Positions 36,301 through 48,023 of a stretch of 64,000 nucleotides of DNA are shown here, piece by piece. The translations under genes and the position numbers were made by a program. The DNA comes from Platycnemis pennipes (taxonomy: Eukaryota; Arthropoda; Insecta; Odonata; Platycnemididae), in contig OW121848.1 of assembly GCA_933228895.1 (NCBI GenBank), positions 99,901,470 to 99,965,469 of the forward strand, read 5' to 3'. The notes under the pieces are model-generated. The model did not search any database, was not told the origin of the DNA, and saw nothing but the letters and a program-made list of their open reading frames with translations. Position 1 is the first letter of the stretch, and the number at the start of each line of letters is the position of its first letter.

Positions 36301-38480
36301 TCACTCGGGCATCCGAATGATTGCATGACTCTAATGGGATCGGAACTATGCAAAGAAATCCAAGTTTTCTGGTCAATGGCCATCTAAAAATGTTACGTAC
36401 AATTATTATCCACTTTTATGAACCCCTTCTCCAATTCTTTGACGTTTCGTAAAATTTCCCAAGTACACTCCCCTCCTAGAAGGACGTAACGCATTAAATG
36501 AATTTTCTCTTTTTTATAAATGAAAAAGCAGAACTTTAAAAATTCATAGCCTTCCCTTTTATCAATATTGCCATTTGTTCACAAATTGAAAAGTGCAGCA
36601 TCTTTATTTTTGAAAAAGGAGGGAATTAATTTCTAATATAATTATCAACGTTGCGGAAGGCATGGACTCCGTCCTTACTGGGGACAGAGTAAGGACGTTC
36701 CCTAAAGCCTTGCGTAATTTATGGGTGGACTCTTATAAGTTGCGTAAAAAATGAACTTAGCCGGGGTATACGATACAATCTTTTATTGTCATATCTTTTC
36801 GCCTTTCACAAACTTCATTACTCTTCGGCAAGTGATAAACCACCAATTGCACTCCCGACATTTGAACCATTCATCATTTTGGTCCTTGCCTCCTGTGCTC
36901 ACAAAGACCACTAATGCTATGAGGCAGATGAAATAATTTTTCACTCTTCTTCAAAGGATTAATTAAGCTCTCCAAGGTCTCTCTTTCATTTTCCACCGAC
37001 ACCGCTGGACCTATTATAGAGGAAAATGCTTATTTAAATTAATAAAGATTCTATCTCTGCCAAAATCATGTGGATTTAGAATTTTTCGGACGGTGTCAAT
37101 TTTAAGCGAGATATTTAATAGAGAGTAATGCGGGTTAAGTATATCTTTCACACTTTATTTTTTCTGAAAATAAAGCATTCAATTTTTATTATTCTCATTA
37201 TTATATTTCGTTATTTCATTTTATATCAAAGCATAATAAAGCTTTTGATTTTTAACACTCTAATTATATTTTAAGCAAGCGTTTCATTGCGTTATTATTG
37301 TTCGTAATTGCAGAGGTGCCCGAAAATGGTTCAGCAGATTCCAAGGACGGTGATCGATTAATATTCCATCCCAGGCACGGGAAAAATGTTGTTCTCATGA
37401 ACGAGGGTCGCACTGCGCAAAAAGTGGAGTAAGTTAGCAAATTTAAATGATATAATTATATGTAACATGGTGAGAAAATAAGGTGTATTTCTTTTCAAAA
37501 AATAAATATTCAAATATATCGGAACTAGTTATGCTCATGCTGTAACTGTATTAACTGGACTCAGATAACTAAGGCCACATAATAGCCACATAATCAAAAA
37601 TAATGGCAGATAATACTTCTGAATTGAGTAAACATTTGTTTAATTTTATCATTATTTTAAAGTGTAACTATTAAAAAATTTTTTTTGTTTTAGAATCATT
37701 GTTCCAGGCGCTACATTTGGTGATATCTGTAGTAACAATAATGTAAGAAATTACGAAAAATAATCCATCTTCTAGTCTGGTCAGGTACCTAGGGACACTG
37801 GTTTACATGTAGGCAGCGAAGATTTTCCGGAGACCAACAACACTGGATTTATCATAGTTCTTAAATTATTAATAATATTCCCTAATACGCTTTGAATGAA
37901 CAGCATAATTTCAGATGTCCTAATTAAACGTCCATGCGTTTTAATTTGGGTGAATGTCGCTGGAAATAGTGAGAATGTAAGTATACACCTTTAATTTAAT
38001 AGGCGATAAAAGTCCAAAACATGAAACAGGTTTATCAACAATATTAGGTAGTGCCTTAGTCATTTAGGATGTGAATAGATATTACAGTAATTTAGCCAAG
38101 AGTGAATGACTAAGAGATGGTAAAAAAATTTACAGGAAAAGTAGCATCATACTTTCAAAACATATTCAATCATAACATACTACATTATTAACATATTATA
38201 GGCAGAAATACATTCTAGAAGGGTAGGCTTATGTGAATTTGCTTTATTGTATTTCTTGTAAGGGATGTATATTATTTGTTCTTGTCGAAATTAACTTCTG
38301 CGTGGTTCTATTATCGAACAGGCACGTGATCGATTGGGTGTGATGCGACGAGAAGACGGAAGCATTCACTTTTTCATGAACGGCGTGGACTTGGGACGCG
38401 CGGTGGCCAACGTCCCAGGCCCAGTGTACGGAATATTCGAAGTATGGTATGATGCAGTGAGAGGGACCATTGTGTATTGA
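35934..38480 (+). pseudogene. nhr-B: NHR paralog lacking exons 3 and 4
   Basis: Exon 1 (35934-36240), exon 2 (37314-37428) and exon 5 (38322-38480) are intact with good splice sites, but no sequence like exons 3 and 4 lies between exons 2 and 5. Relative to nhr-A, intron 2 sequence ending in GGACACTGGTTT is fused near 37805 to intron 4 sequence starting ACATGTAG, a loss of about 4 kb. Exon 2 ends in phase 2 and exon 5 starts in phase 0, so a direct splice shifts frame and stops after about 147 residues, leaving signal peptide, two-cysteine module and only the first NHR strand. Exon 1 is identical to nhr-A by eye. It could be a pseudogene, a short secreted product, or a donor of exons 1-2 to nhr-C exon 3, which is phase-compatible. 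A polyadenylation signal lies at 38745-38750. Confidence 0.8.
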
Positions 38481-40871
38481 TGTGCAATTGAAAAATATTT
38501 TCAAAACTTTTCTTCGACCATGTTGCCATATATCGATACAGTATGTGAATAAGAACTTTGTATCCTTGCTTTACGAATGTTTGCATGATTACTGATTATA
38601 ATGAATCCTTGTGAAAATTTTCCACGTAATTGTGAACATTTTTTCATTATTTACAATAGTCTAATTTATTTGTTAGTCTTGTTGTTTTTCAGTGTGTGAG
38701 CAATAATATTGTTTGGCCGTTGTACATACTACAGCATGTAGCTGAATAAATTTTATAATTTTCAATAATTTCATTTTTCCTTCTCTGTAATCTACTGACA
38801 TTCTTGGGAAACGAGCATGCTCATTTCTATGCAATAAATTAACTACATCAATGAAAGATGTTTACCATTCCATGATAGACATAATCTTTTTCACCAATTT
38901 GAAAGTATCCCGTGGAGATAATGACCCTTTTGGTGATGATCGTTACTGAATTTCATTGTATTTAGCAGATCCCCGATACCGTAGGGTTCCGCCCTTATGA
39001 TTTTAATCTAATGGCTTCAATTTTTTGTCGTCTAATCTAATCTGGCGATCATAAAGTAATTTCCATTACATCAAATAAAAACTTTGCCGTGCGCGAATAC
39101 AGGCCTATAAAAGCTACGGTGAAACTAAACTGAATTCCTAAGCATGCCTAACAAAGAATACCATCTCATGTTGTGAGTTAAGAGTGAGTGACTTAGGATC
39201 TTCATTCCATCAATGATCGTAAGAGGGTAAAAACGCGAAATTGAGAGTTAATTGTCTCAGCCTCTCGGTATGATTGGCGTGGTTAGCATCATTGTAGGAA
39301 AAAAGAACCAATTAATTAATATGAGGGGCTATCTAGCTTTATAACTTAGTGAACACCTCCTGCCATTCAATGTAAATACGACCAAGAATACATTCTCAGC
39401 AACGTTGGTGACGCACATGTGATCTTACCATAAGACAGATATCATGCGGTGCAAACGTGCTTGTTTAGCGGGAATCTGAAAAAACGCCCTACAGCTTCCT
39501 AAAGGTAAATGATTAATTTACCAACCATTAAGTTACTATTTACAGACGGAAAATCCTACATATCTTGTAACCAGGATCAAGAATAAGAAAACCATAGCTG
39601 AAATTAAAAGGAAAAAATTACTCTGTAATCCTGACAAAATCTAACAGTTACATTGTGTTATTATTTAAACACTATTTCACCGTTACTATTGACCTCAAAA
39701 CATGCAGGCAGAATGCGGGAATGAAAAGTAGATCTGATATCGGAATCAGATATTGTGCAGCAAGGGTAGCTTGGCCTGTTAGGTGCCAAGATACGTTAAG
39801 CAGAGTATCCAAATTAAGCACATTAAAAATGCAAGTAAAGATAATTTGATTTTATCTACGTTACCTTATACCTGCAAGCCACCAATTGGGCATTTTGCAG
39901 GAGTTGGGGGATCACAAGTCGCCAAGTTTACTTTTAGCTGAGAGAAATTCTTTGGTAATTATTTAACCCAATCAGTATCGTAGTATGATGCGTATGGTGT
40001 CGTAAATAATTATATTTCATTTGAACACGATTACTGTACTTAAGACGAAAGATTTCTTGCATCGTTCTGTCCACCAGTTCATCTCCCTGAAGTTGTCTAT
40101 TTCCTATCTAATTTTCCGTAGATTATTTCATATGTGAACCCGAATTATTTCAGAATTTCTTTTCAAATATATCAATTGACCTATGATTGGACCCGAGTAT
40201 TGGGTTCACTTATTTCCATGCCCTAATAATCGTCAACGACCCTCGGACTTCAATTATATTAAAAAATCATGAACAGTCTTTCATATTGTTGATAAAAATA
40301 AAATTGGACAGATGATGTCGATACGGGTGCGCGAATCTTAATTAAACGATGAAACGAATGAACCTAACGAGATCATAACCTTTGTATGAAGTATATGGAA
40401 GCGTTATATGCCTCAGAATATACTAAGATATTGTCGCTTCGTCACCGAGGTCATCTCCTAGAGCCACCACGAGGCATGACTGAATATGGGAATGAAATAC
40501 TATATATAATATTCCGAATTCCATATCCTGAACATACTGCACTCGTGCCCAAGCGCGGAGGAAAATGATCGCTCTCCTGGCCTTGGTGTTTGTGGCGGGG
40601 TCCGCGAGTGTGGTCCGCGGGGAGACGCCGAGGGTTCCGCCGCCGCCGGGAGGAGGAGAGAACGCGTGCGTGGAGGGAACGGGAGACGTGTTCACCCTCT
40701 CGGTCAACCGGCGGTGGAACGAGAGCAGCGGCGAGTGGCTGAGGACGTTCTCGGCGCGGAAGGTGGAGTCGGGGTCGAGGACGGAACGGGGGCTGCTGGA
40801 GCTGGAGACTTCGCAGGGGAGCATGGAGTGCGACGGAAAGAGAATCACGCACGTGCGCGTGCTGGTCAAAG
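37806..40871 (+). repeat. Tandem segmental duplication, right copy
   Basis: This is the partner of 33319-36300. Spacer and exon 1 match closely by eye, with small indels and one larger insertion, which points to recent unequal crossing-over. Confidence 0.9.
40501..40508 (+). promoter_or_regulatory. TATA box of nhr-C
   Basis: TATATATA lies 57-64 nt before the ATG, in sequence shared with nhr-B. Confidence 0.45.
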
Positions 40872-43800
40872 GCGAGTCGTTAGGACTCAGTTCGCGCATG
40901 CTTCACTTGGGCATCCGAATTATTATATGATCTAATGGCATCGGAATTAAGGAACGAAGCCCAAGGTTTCTGGTGAAGGGCCATCTAAAAATGTTACGTA
41001 CAATGATTGTCCACTTTTATGACCCCACTCTTTACATTCATACCGCTTCGTAAAATTCCTTAAGTCCCCCCCCCCCTCGTTTTTGCCGTTTCGGCACAAA
41101 TCAATCATTTTTTCTTTATGTAAGATGTAGTCGACATACTTTTCAATAGCCTTAAATATATCTCAATACTACTTGTTATTCATAAATGAGAATGTTTTTT
41201 ATCATTGTTGTTGAACAGAGAATGAATTAATTATTTATCTCTCTAAACTTTAATGCTCGTCGGGAACTGCCCACCCACCTAATGCTCTTCAATGACTCTG
41301 TCAATCTGCCATTTGACCCATTCATCATTTTCCCCCATCCATCCTGTACTCCCCCCCAGTAATACTCACCTTGCAAAAACAACTACTTGCAATTAGCTGA
41401 GTAATTTTTTTTCACTCTTCAAAGCATCATTTCAGCCTTCCATTCATTCTCTTCCAATTTCGCTGTACGGGCACCATTAGAACTAAGAATGCTCTAATGG
41501 CACTACTTAATAAATAATCTATCCCTGCCAAAAAATGTGGACGTTGAACATTTCATTTTCTATGGGTGTACATTTTAAGCGACATATTTGAGAGGGAAAT
41601 GCTTATTATGTCTATTTCCTTTGTTTATTTTGTATGAAGCATTATAAAATATTCAATGTTTTTATTAAATTTCAATTTTTTAAGAAAAGCTATTGTTTTA
41701 TAGATTATTTCAGTGAGTTGTGATTGTTTGTATTGCAGAAGTACCGGGAAATGGGTCGCTAGATTCCAATGCTCAGGAGGATGATCGATTGATATTTCAT
41801 CCCAGACACGGAAAAAATGTTGTTCTCATGAACAATCGTCGCACTGCACAGAAATTGGAGTAAGTTAAACGATTTATATCTTGTAATTCTATGCAATAAT
41901 TGTGAGAAAATAAGATGTTTGGTGTTTATAAAAATACCTATTCAAATGTATAAGAAATAGAGATGCTAATACACGCATATCTGCGGCCACATAAATGTCT
42001 TCTTTTACATAATTTACTCTTTGATGCTCATCATAATTCAATGCGTAGATACCAAGTATTGATATGTTAATCCGAAAATTGACAAAATCATTTGGATAAA
42101 TATTTAGCCAATCACCTCCCACGTTGATGCATAATCCTCTGAGTGATTTTTAAATTATACACTACGCAGAGAATATAAATGTGGTCCCAGCTTGTAAATA
42201 GTGTTGCCCCCTAAAAAAATCTTACATCAACTCTCTGAAATTCTATGGAATGGTTTTATGGAATGGAATACGGCGTAATTTTTTGGAAATGTTTCCAATT
42301 GATAACGTTTAAACGTTTCCTGCAGCTTGGATGACAACGTGAATGCCGCAGTTTTCACTCATCGTCCTCTGAAAAACAATGAATTGTTCGAGGTGCGTCT
42401 GGACAAGAGGATTGTGAAAACTAATCACTGCTTTGGGTTGGGTGTGATGACTCATTCACCTGATGTAGTCGAAATAAAATCGGCAATGTATTTCCATAAG
42501 TAAGTAATGACGACTATGTTACGTTTAACTTTTTTAGAATCGTATTATTTGAGTAATGCACGTTATGCCAATCAATACCTGCGACTTTGAGTCACAGTGC
42601 TTTTTTCTCGTATAAGAATAAATTCGAAATCAGTTTTGATTTTACTCAGTGTCAAGGGCTCAATGTATTTAATTTTGGATTAGCCACAGTGTTTATTGCA
42701 TGGCATGTAAATAGTTGAAAGGAAATTAGTATTCATTTATATTAATAGAACTTCATGAGATCAATCATTTCAAATGTTTTAATTTCAAAACGGGAAGATG
42801 TATCTAAATCAAGTATTGCCATGGAGTAAGTATAGGAATTTCCGACTACCTTATCAATGAATAGCAATTCTAGAGTCCACGAAATAATGACAAGATGAAA
42901 GTAAGCTGGGCGTAAGTGTAACTGCAAAAGAAATGGATAATCCATATACTTCGATGGCTTAGAACATATTTAAAAGGCTTTTTCCATGTCTTATTCAAAA
43001 CATAGTTGCCATACAACGCCTATCATTAACGAGGAAAGACAAGTTTATGTAAATAATGCAAATACACAATGATTGCAAGCATATGTAGAGTTATGTCATT
43101 AAGATTGTATTCTCAATAAAATAATAATAAGAAAACAAAACTTATGCAGCGATCTTTAATTTTTAGGAACGGAACCTGGATGTATTATAATAGTGCCATT
43201 TATAGTGACAGTAAGGAGCTGTCTAAATATGGACAGGATATAAATAAAATGCAGGTGAGTGAAACTAAGTGAAGACGTTGTTTGGTGGTCCATCTTGTAA
43301 GCTAGTTATCTGCCGATGTTTTGAATGCTTATATAGTTATCGTCATACGGTTACAGCAAATATTCCATTGCGTAGTTTAACACTGTAGAAGGATATTTCA
43401 TGTATTTCGAAAGCCTAAGTGTCGCCACACATCACAATATTAAGCGTTTCAGCGAATCATTCTATGTATATTTGTGTAACCAGTAATCAGCACATATGTG
43501 ATCCTCATTTTAGAACGATGGAATTATTTTTTAGACGCCTTCTCATCATTTGCGGTAGAGTGACCTTTGCCACGTGTGTTCTGCATGGTGCTAGTCTGAT
43601 GTAGATGGGTATGTGGAGCACCCTAGCTTCCTCGGTGACATTAAAAGAGTTAACATTGATGCGAAAGTATGTGTAAATTACTGGGATTTTTCGGTGGTCG
43701 ATAATGCTTGACTGGTTTAAACACGCTCCATCCCCACCTACGTATGTACCCACGCACTTGTGGTGGCTAATGGAATACTTTGTTGATGTGGACAATGATA

Positions 43801-44422
43801 TAATATTGTATTTTTGAGAGATCAGGTTAACGTCTAGGAAAGAAATATGCCATCTTTGGAAAAAGTTTTCAATGCAAAATAAGGTGTAGTAACATGTGGA
43901 CAGTGGTGATTTAACTTCGACCAACGGCGCAGGATTATGCATCAACTTTAAATTAAAAATAATATTCCGCAATTACGCTTTTAATAGCAGCATAATTTAA
44001 AATATCCGGATTGAATTCATGCCGCGTTAAGAAAGCGGAAATTGCTAGTGATGATGTAGGCGTAAGTATAAACCTTTAAATCAATAGGTTAATAATGTCC
44101 AAGATATGAAAAACTTTAACAAAAATATTACCTATTGCCTATTACCTTAGTCGTCCAAGAACTGAGTAACAATTACTGTAATATCTTCGAGAGTGAATGG
44201 CATAGAGATGAATATTATTTCCTCTTGTTGTAATTAACTTCTTTGTGATATTTTGCCAATTAGGCACGTGACCGCTTGGGTGTGATGCGACGAGAAGACG
44301 GAAGTATTCACTTTTTCATGAACGGCGTGGATTTGGGACGCGCGGTGGCCAATGTCCCGGAGCCAGTGTATGGAATAGTTGAAATATCAAACGATGCAGT
44401 AAGAGGGACCATTGTATATTGA
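40565..44422 (+). CDS. nhr-C: secreted NHR-domain protein with a GC-AG first intron
   Basis: The exons are 40565-40871, 41739-41859, 42326-42499, 43167-43254 and 44264-44422. They join in phases 1, 2, 2, 0 to 282 residues. The layout matches nhr-A: signal peptide 1-19, Cys35, NESSGEW, Cys89, a linker, and an NHR with RLIFHPRHGKNVVLMNN, THRPLKNNELFEVRLDK, CFGLGVMTHSPDVV, NGTWMYYNSAIYSD and IHFFMNGVDLGRAVANVPEP, ending TIVY. The first donor reads AAAG|GCGAGT where A, B and D have AAAG|GTGAG, so this intron would need GC-AG splicing; without splicing the frame stops after 121 codons. The other donors are GT. Introns are short (0.5-1.0 kb) and free of obvious transposons. A polyadenylation signal lies at 44728-44733. 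Exon 1 carries a few changes relative to A (for example N33 and D41). Confidence 0.87.
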
Positions 44423-44739
44423 TGAAAATGAAATAAATCTAAACGAACAGTTATTAAATTGACCACGACCATTATGTTGCCATAAACGGCTGCATTTTGC
44501 TCAATTTTGTTGTTTTTCAATTGCTTTGCTCAATAACGTCTTATATAAAGGTTTATATCTTTGGTGGCATGCGAGCATGAGCCCTGGTGATAACGTATCC
44601 CTGTCAAAATTCTACCAAATCGTTGTGAACCTCCTTATTTTTGGGTTCTGGCTCGTATTTGTTTCATTGTGTTTATGTATATACATCAATCAACGTTATT
44701 TTGTCGTTGTACTTTAGCAGGTAGCTGAATAAATGTTAT

Positions 44740-45680
44740 CATTTTCAAGGAGTACATTTTTTTCTTCTCTGTAATTTACTGACACAGGATTGGGATTGGA
44801 GCGTGCTCTTTGTTACGCGTGAAATGATTTACTCATTATATAAAAAAATGGAAGAGGTTTTATTTTCCTTGATCGACATTTTCCATGATACATTCACTCA
44901 GATATATCCGTAAATTCTATGGTTTATTATCTACCTTCGGTAGCATGGATTAAAAATTGCGATTTAATCAACATTAAATGAGATGAAATTAAATATTTAG
45001 AGAAATAATTTGACAAATAGAACTGCCTTTCTTTCAAAATTATCATTCAATGGTTTTCTTTCACTAAATAACAAAAATCAAAGCTTAAAACTTTTATAAA
45101 TTTACGCATTTCTGGCATGATGCAGCTAGCTGCCATTTGAATATGACGCGAAAAAACACAATCACCATCATGTGCTCAAAATGGTTAGTTTCTTTGAATA
45201 TCATTTTTGGAGAGTAATCGAACCGTTAATCATAGGTACTATTACTTCTCCATGTTTGGTATGAAACACATTCGGTTTCTTTCTACCTGTAATCTATCTT
45301 GGCATGCCGAGTTTTTCACCCATGAGCAAAAGTGATGAAAATATATCTGGCATTATAAAAATATTATAATGGTCGCACTGTAACCTTTAGAGGTTATTTT
45401 TTTTTAGCCCCAATGATATTCAGGCCATCCAGATAGCGATGGGTTGGTAGTAGTCATCCATTTGCCCATTCTTGTAATTAGTATGGATTCTAATTTCAAT
45501 ATAATACACCTTAATTGATGAATATATCTATCTGCCCTTATATCTATATGCGTTTGATAACATTTAACACACATGAATTGACTAAGGATTGTGAAAAATC
45601 CGTGGGAAACCTTAACTCCGTAAAGGTTTATCGCGGATAGTCCAAAATCCTCAAATTTGTTTAAAGTGAGGACCTTAGTG
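44740..45680. other. Intergenic, nothing recognised
   Basis: AT-rich sequence downstream of nhr-C, with no domain-bearing open frame and no clear repeat. Confidence 0.5.
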
Positions 45681-45696
45681 TTTTATGCTAGCTTTA

Positions 45697-45915
45697 ATCT
45701 CTAGATGGTGGCGCAGTGCGAACGATTATGGTTGCTTCATGACATTGTGAGTACGGCAGTTCGTTTTAATATCTAGTCCCTTTAAACCCTCCGGAAATGC
45801 ACATGGAAAAAAGCGTCTTGGTAGCTTAACTGGCTAAAGCACTCAGCTCGAATTCGAAAGATCCGCGCTCAAATCCCGTCTAAGGTGAATGATTTTACCT
45901 CTCTGGAAATGTAGC
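45697..45915 (+). repeat. tRNA-derived SINE-like repeat
   Basis: TTTAATCTC-ATGGTGGCGCAGTGCG matches 21022-21047. Downstream, GTAGCTTAACTGGCTAAAGC (A-box-like), GCTCAAATCCC (weak B box) and GGTGAATGATTTTACCTCTCTGG resemble the 18.6-kb copy. Confidence 0.55.
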
Positions 45916-45988
45916 TAAATTTGAAACGTATTAGTAGTAGAATAAGTCTTTAAGGAGGACTTAACTAACCATGGTCTGTTCACCGGCG

Positions 45989-46070
45989 TATCCCACCTCT
46001 GGTGTTGATGAAGTGTTTATCGTAGCTTAATTATTCTGATGAACATGACATCAATACCAGAGGTGGGATA
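45989..46070. repeat. Inverted repeat, 22-bp arms
   Basis: TATCCCACCTCTGGTGTTGA plus TG at 45989-46010 is complementary to 46049-46070 with one mismatch. The loop is 38 nt. Confidence 0.8.
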
Positions 46071-46610
46071 TAGATTATTATTCAGAATTGTATATGATTG
46101 GCATCTAAATATGTAGTTGGTACCTACCAATCATATACCTAAGGACCTAACATACGCACTTATGCGCAGAATCGAACAGTTTCCTACGAACAAATTTTCG
46201 GGCGGTTGCAGTCGTCCAGCATCTGTTAATAACATTGATTGGAAGTCAGAAAATCACTTTATTAGAACTTGTATTTCAAACATACTTCTCTATGATGGCA
46301 TGAGGCATGGACGATTACATTAACAGAGTAGTCAAGGCTGGAAGCATTCGGAATGCGGTGCCATTGAAGAATGATGAGGATAAAATGGATCGACCAAGTG
46401 ACTACGACGAAGTCTTAGGAAGAGTGGAAGAAAAGACAAGTTTGCTGCAAACTTCTGATTAAAATATAGGACAAATTAATTAGCCATATGGCCTGATGAC
46501 CTGATGAAGAAAATCCTCGATAGATAAGTGAATGGGAAGAATGTGAAAGAAAGCTAGGCCTAGGCCTCACATGAGATATGGGGAACGAGTAGTGAAGGAT
46601 GAAAAAGAGA

Positions 46611-46893
46611 CAGCGGCGTCGGAAGTGGGGGGCAGGGGGGGCATTCGCCCTCCCCCTCCCCCCAGAATTTTCCCCGGGCCCTTGAGAAATGAGTCTTCAT
46701 TAATAAAAATTAAATTTCACTTTTTTACAGCTTGCCTTTTCCCTTCTGACGCATATTCTACTACCTTAATATGCACTTTTAGCGGAATTCTAGTCTCTAC
46801 TCCCTATCCGCAAAAAAGTGCGGGCCCTTTTCTTAAGAGCCGGGCCCTTTTCAAGGTTGGCCCCTCCCAGCGAAAATAGTTCCGACGCCCCTG
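46611..46893. mobile_element. Short hAT-like non-autonomous element (MITE)
   Basis: The left end CAGCGGCGTCGGAA and the complement of the right end, CAGGGGCGTCGGAA, form a 14-bp terminal inverted repeat with the CAG start typical of hAT ends. The interior has G-runs and C-rich blocks but no transposase. No convincing 8-bp target duplication was found. Confidence 0.55.
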
Positions 46894-47332
46894 GATAGAA
46901 AAGAATTAGGTTTATATGAATATTTTAGCTGATAGAATGATCGAGTGGAGGGCTACATCACACCAGTCTTGCGATTGCTGACTTAAGAGGAATGACGAAG
47001 AGCATTAAGATCGTGGCCATTTATTAATTCACATTTGAATTTATGACTTTGCTATCAAGAAAATTCCCTTTTTCACGGAAAAATACGGAATAAGCTTTGT
47101 GCGAACTCTATTTCGGAAAAAATTACTTAATTGACCACTATACTGAGGTTATTCACCTCAGTGAGAAACACACGCTTCGTAAACTATGTTGCATCATGGC
47201 TACTACTCTTCGATCTGGAATAAGTGACTTATATAGACGCTAGTGATTCTGCATGTGCAATTTTAGAGGTAATGAAAACGCGCCAAATCTTCACACCACT
47301 TCAAAGTCGTTGCGTCGCAGTTCACGAGTACT

Positions 47333-47398
47333 CCACGTACCATGGCCCCCTTCAAATCGGGGGCCATGATACGCGGGCTATAGGGGCCATGCACGTGG
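47333..47398. repeat. Nested palindromes around GGGGGCCATG
   Basis: CATGGCCCCC (47341-47350) pairs perfectly with 47359-47368, and CCACGTACCATGGCCCC also nearly pairs with GGGGCCATGCACGTGG (47383-47398). The two hairpins would compete. Confidence 0.6.
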
Positions 47399-48023
47399 TC
47401 ATAGTTCTAAAAGTTAACTACCTGCGATATTTTTTTTTCTTATTCAAATTGAGTCCATGGCCTATGCTCGGACAGAGCGGGCTTAAGGAACGATCACTGT
47501 TGCAATCGTTTAAATACCGCATCTAAGGATAATATACCACTGGGATTAGTTCATAAAAATATTCACTAGCAATGCCACATTGATATGTTATGAATATTAA
47601 AGCGACATTCGAATATTCGTGGATGAGATATCCCATCTACGAAAAGATTTTATTTTCCTCTGAGGGCGTACACAGGTGGTCCCTGGTATCCCCTGGCCGT
47701 ACATTTGAATTCCTAAATTATCGTCAACTGGAGACATCTGTCGTTAAAATCATCGATGTACATAAATGCTATGCATTTGTTCTGTCGTTCTGCCGTTCTG
47801 CTGTTCTGCCGAATCATACGAATCCAATGGGTTGCGAATGGTTATGAAGTGAGTTTAGTGCTGTGCTGAGAGGGACTAAAGATTTTTTAACGAGGCAATT
47901 ATTTACATAAGGTTTATGGGGTTGATAGAGAAGGTTAAAGATGCGTATTCAGCCGAGTTGAAATTAACAAGGTCCTGTAATTTGTATGCTTTGTTCGAAT
48001 GATTAGCATGTTTGGTCTCGGGA

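Noticed and set aside
43505..43972. 155-codon minus-strand open frame
   Set aside because: It lies in intron 4 of nhr-C, which has full splice-phase support on the other strand. The translation resembles nothing known.
46571..46879. 102-codon plus-strand open frame
   Set aside because: It spans the hAT-like MITE with its G- and C-runs; the Pro/Gly-rich translation is an artefact of the repeat.
48012..48023. Start of the zinc-finger protein at a TTG
   Set aside because: The upstream four codons are open only because no stop intervenes. The first ATG in frame is at 48024, and a TTG start is unlikely in a eukaryote.
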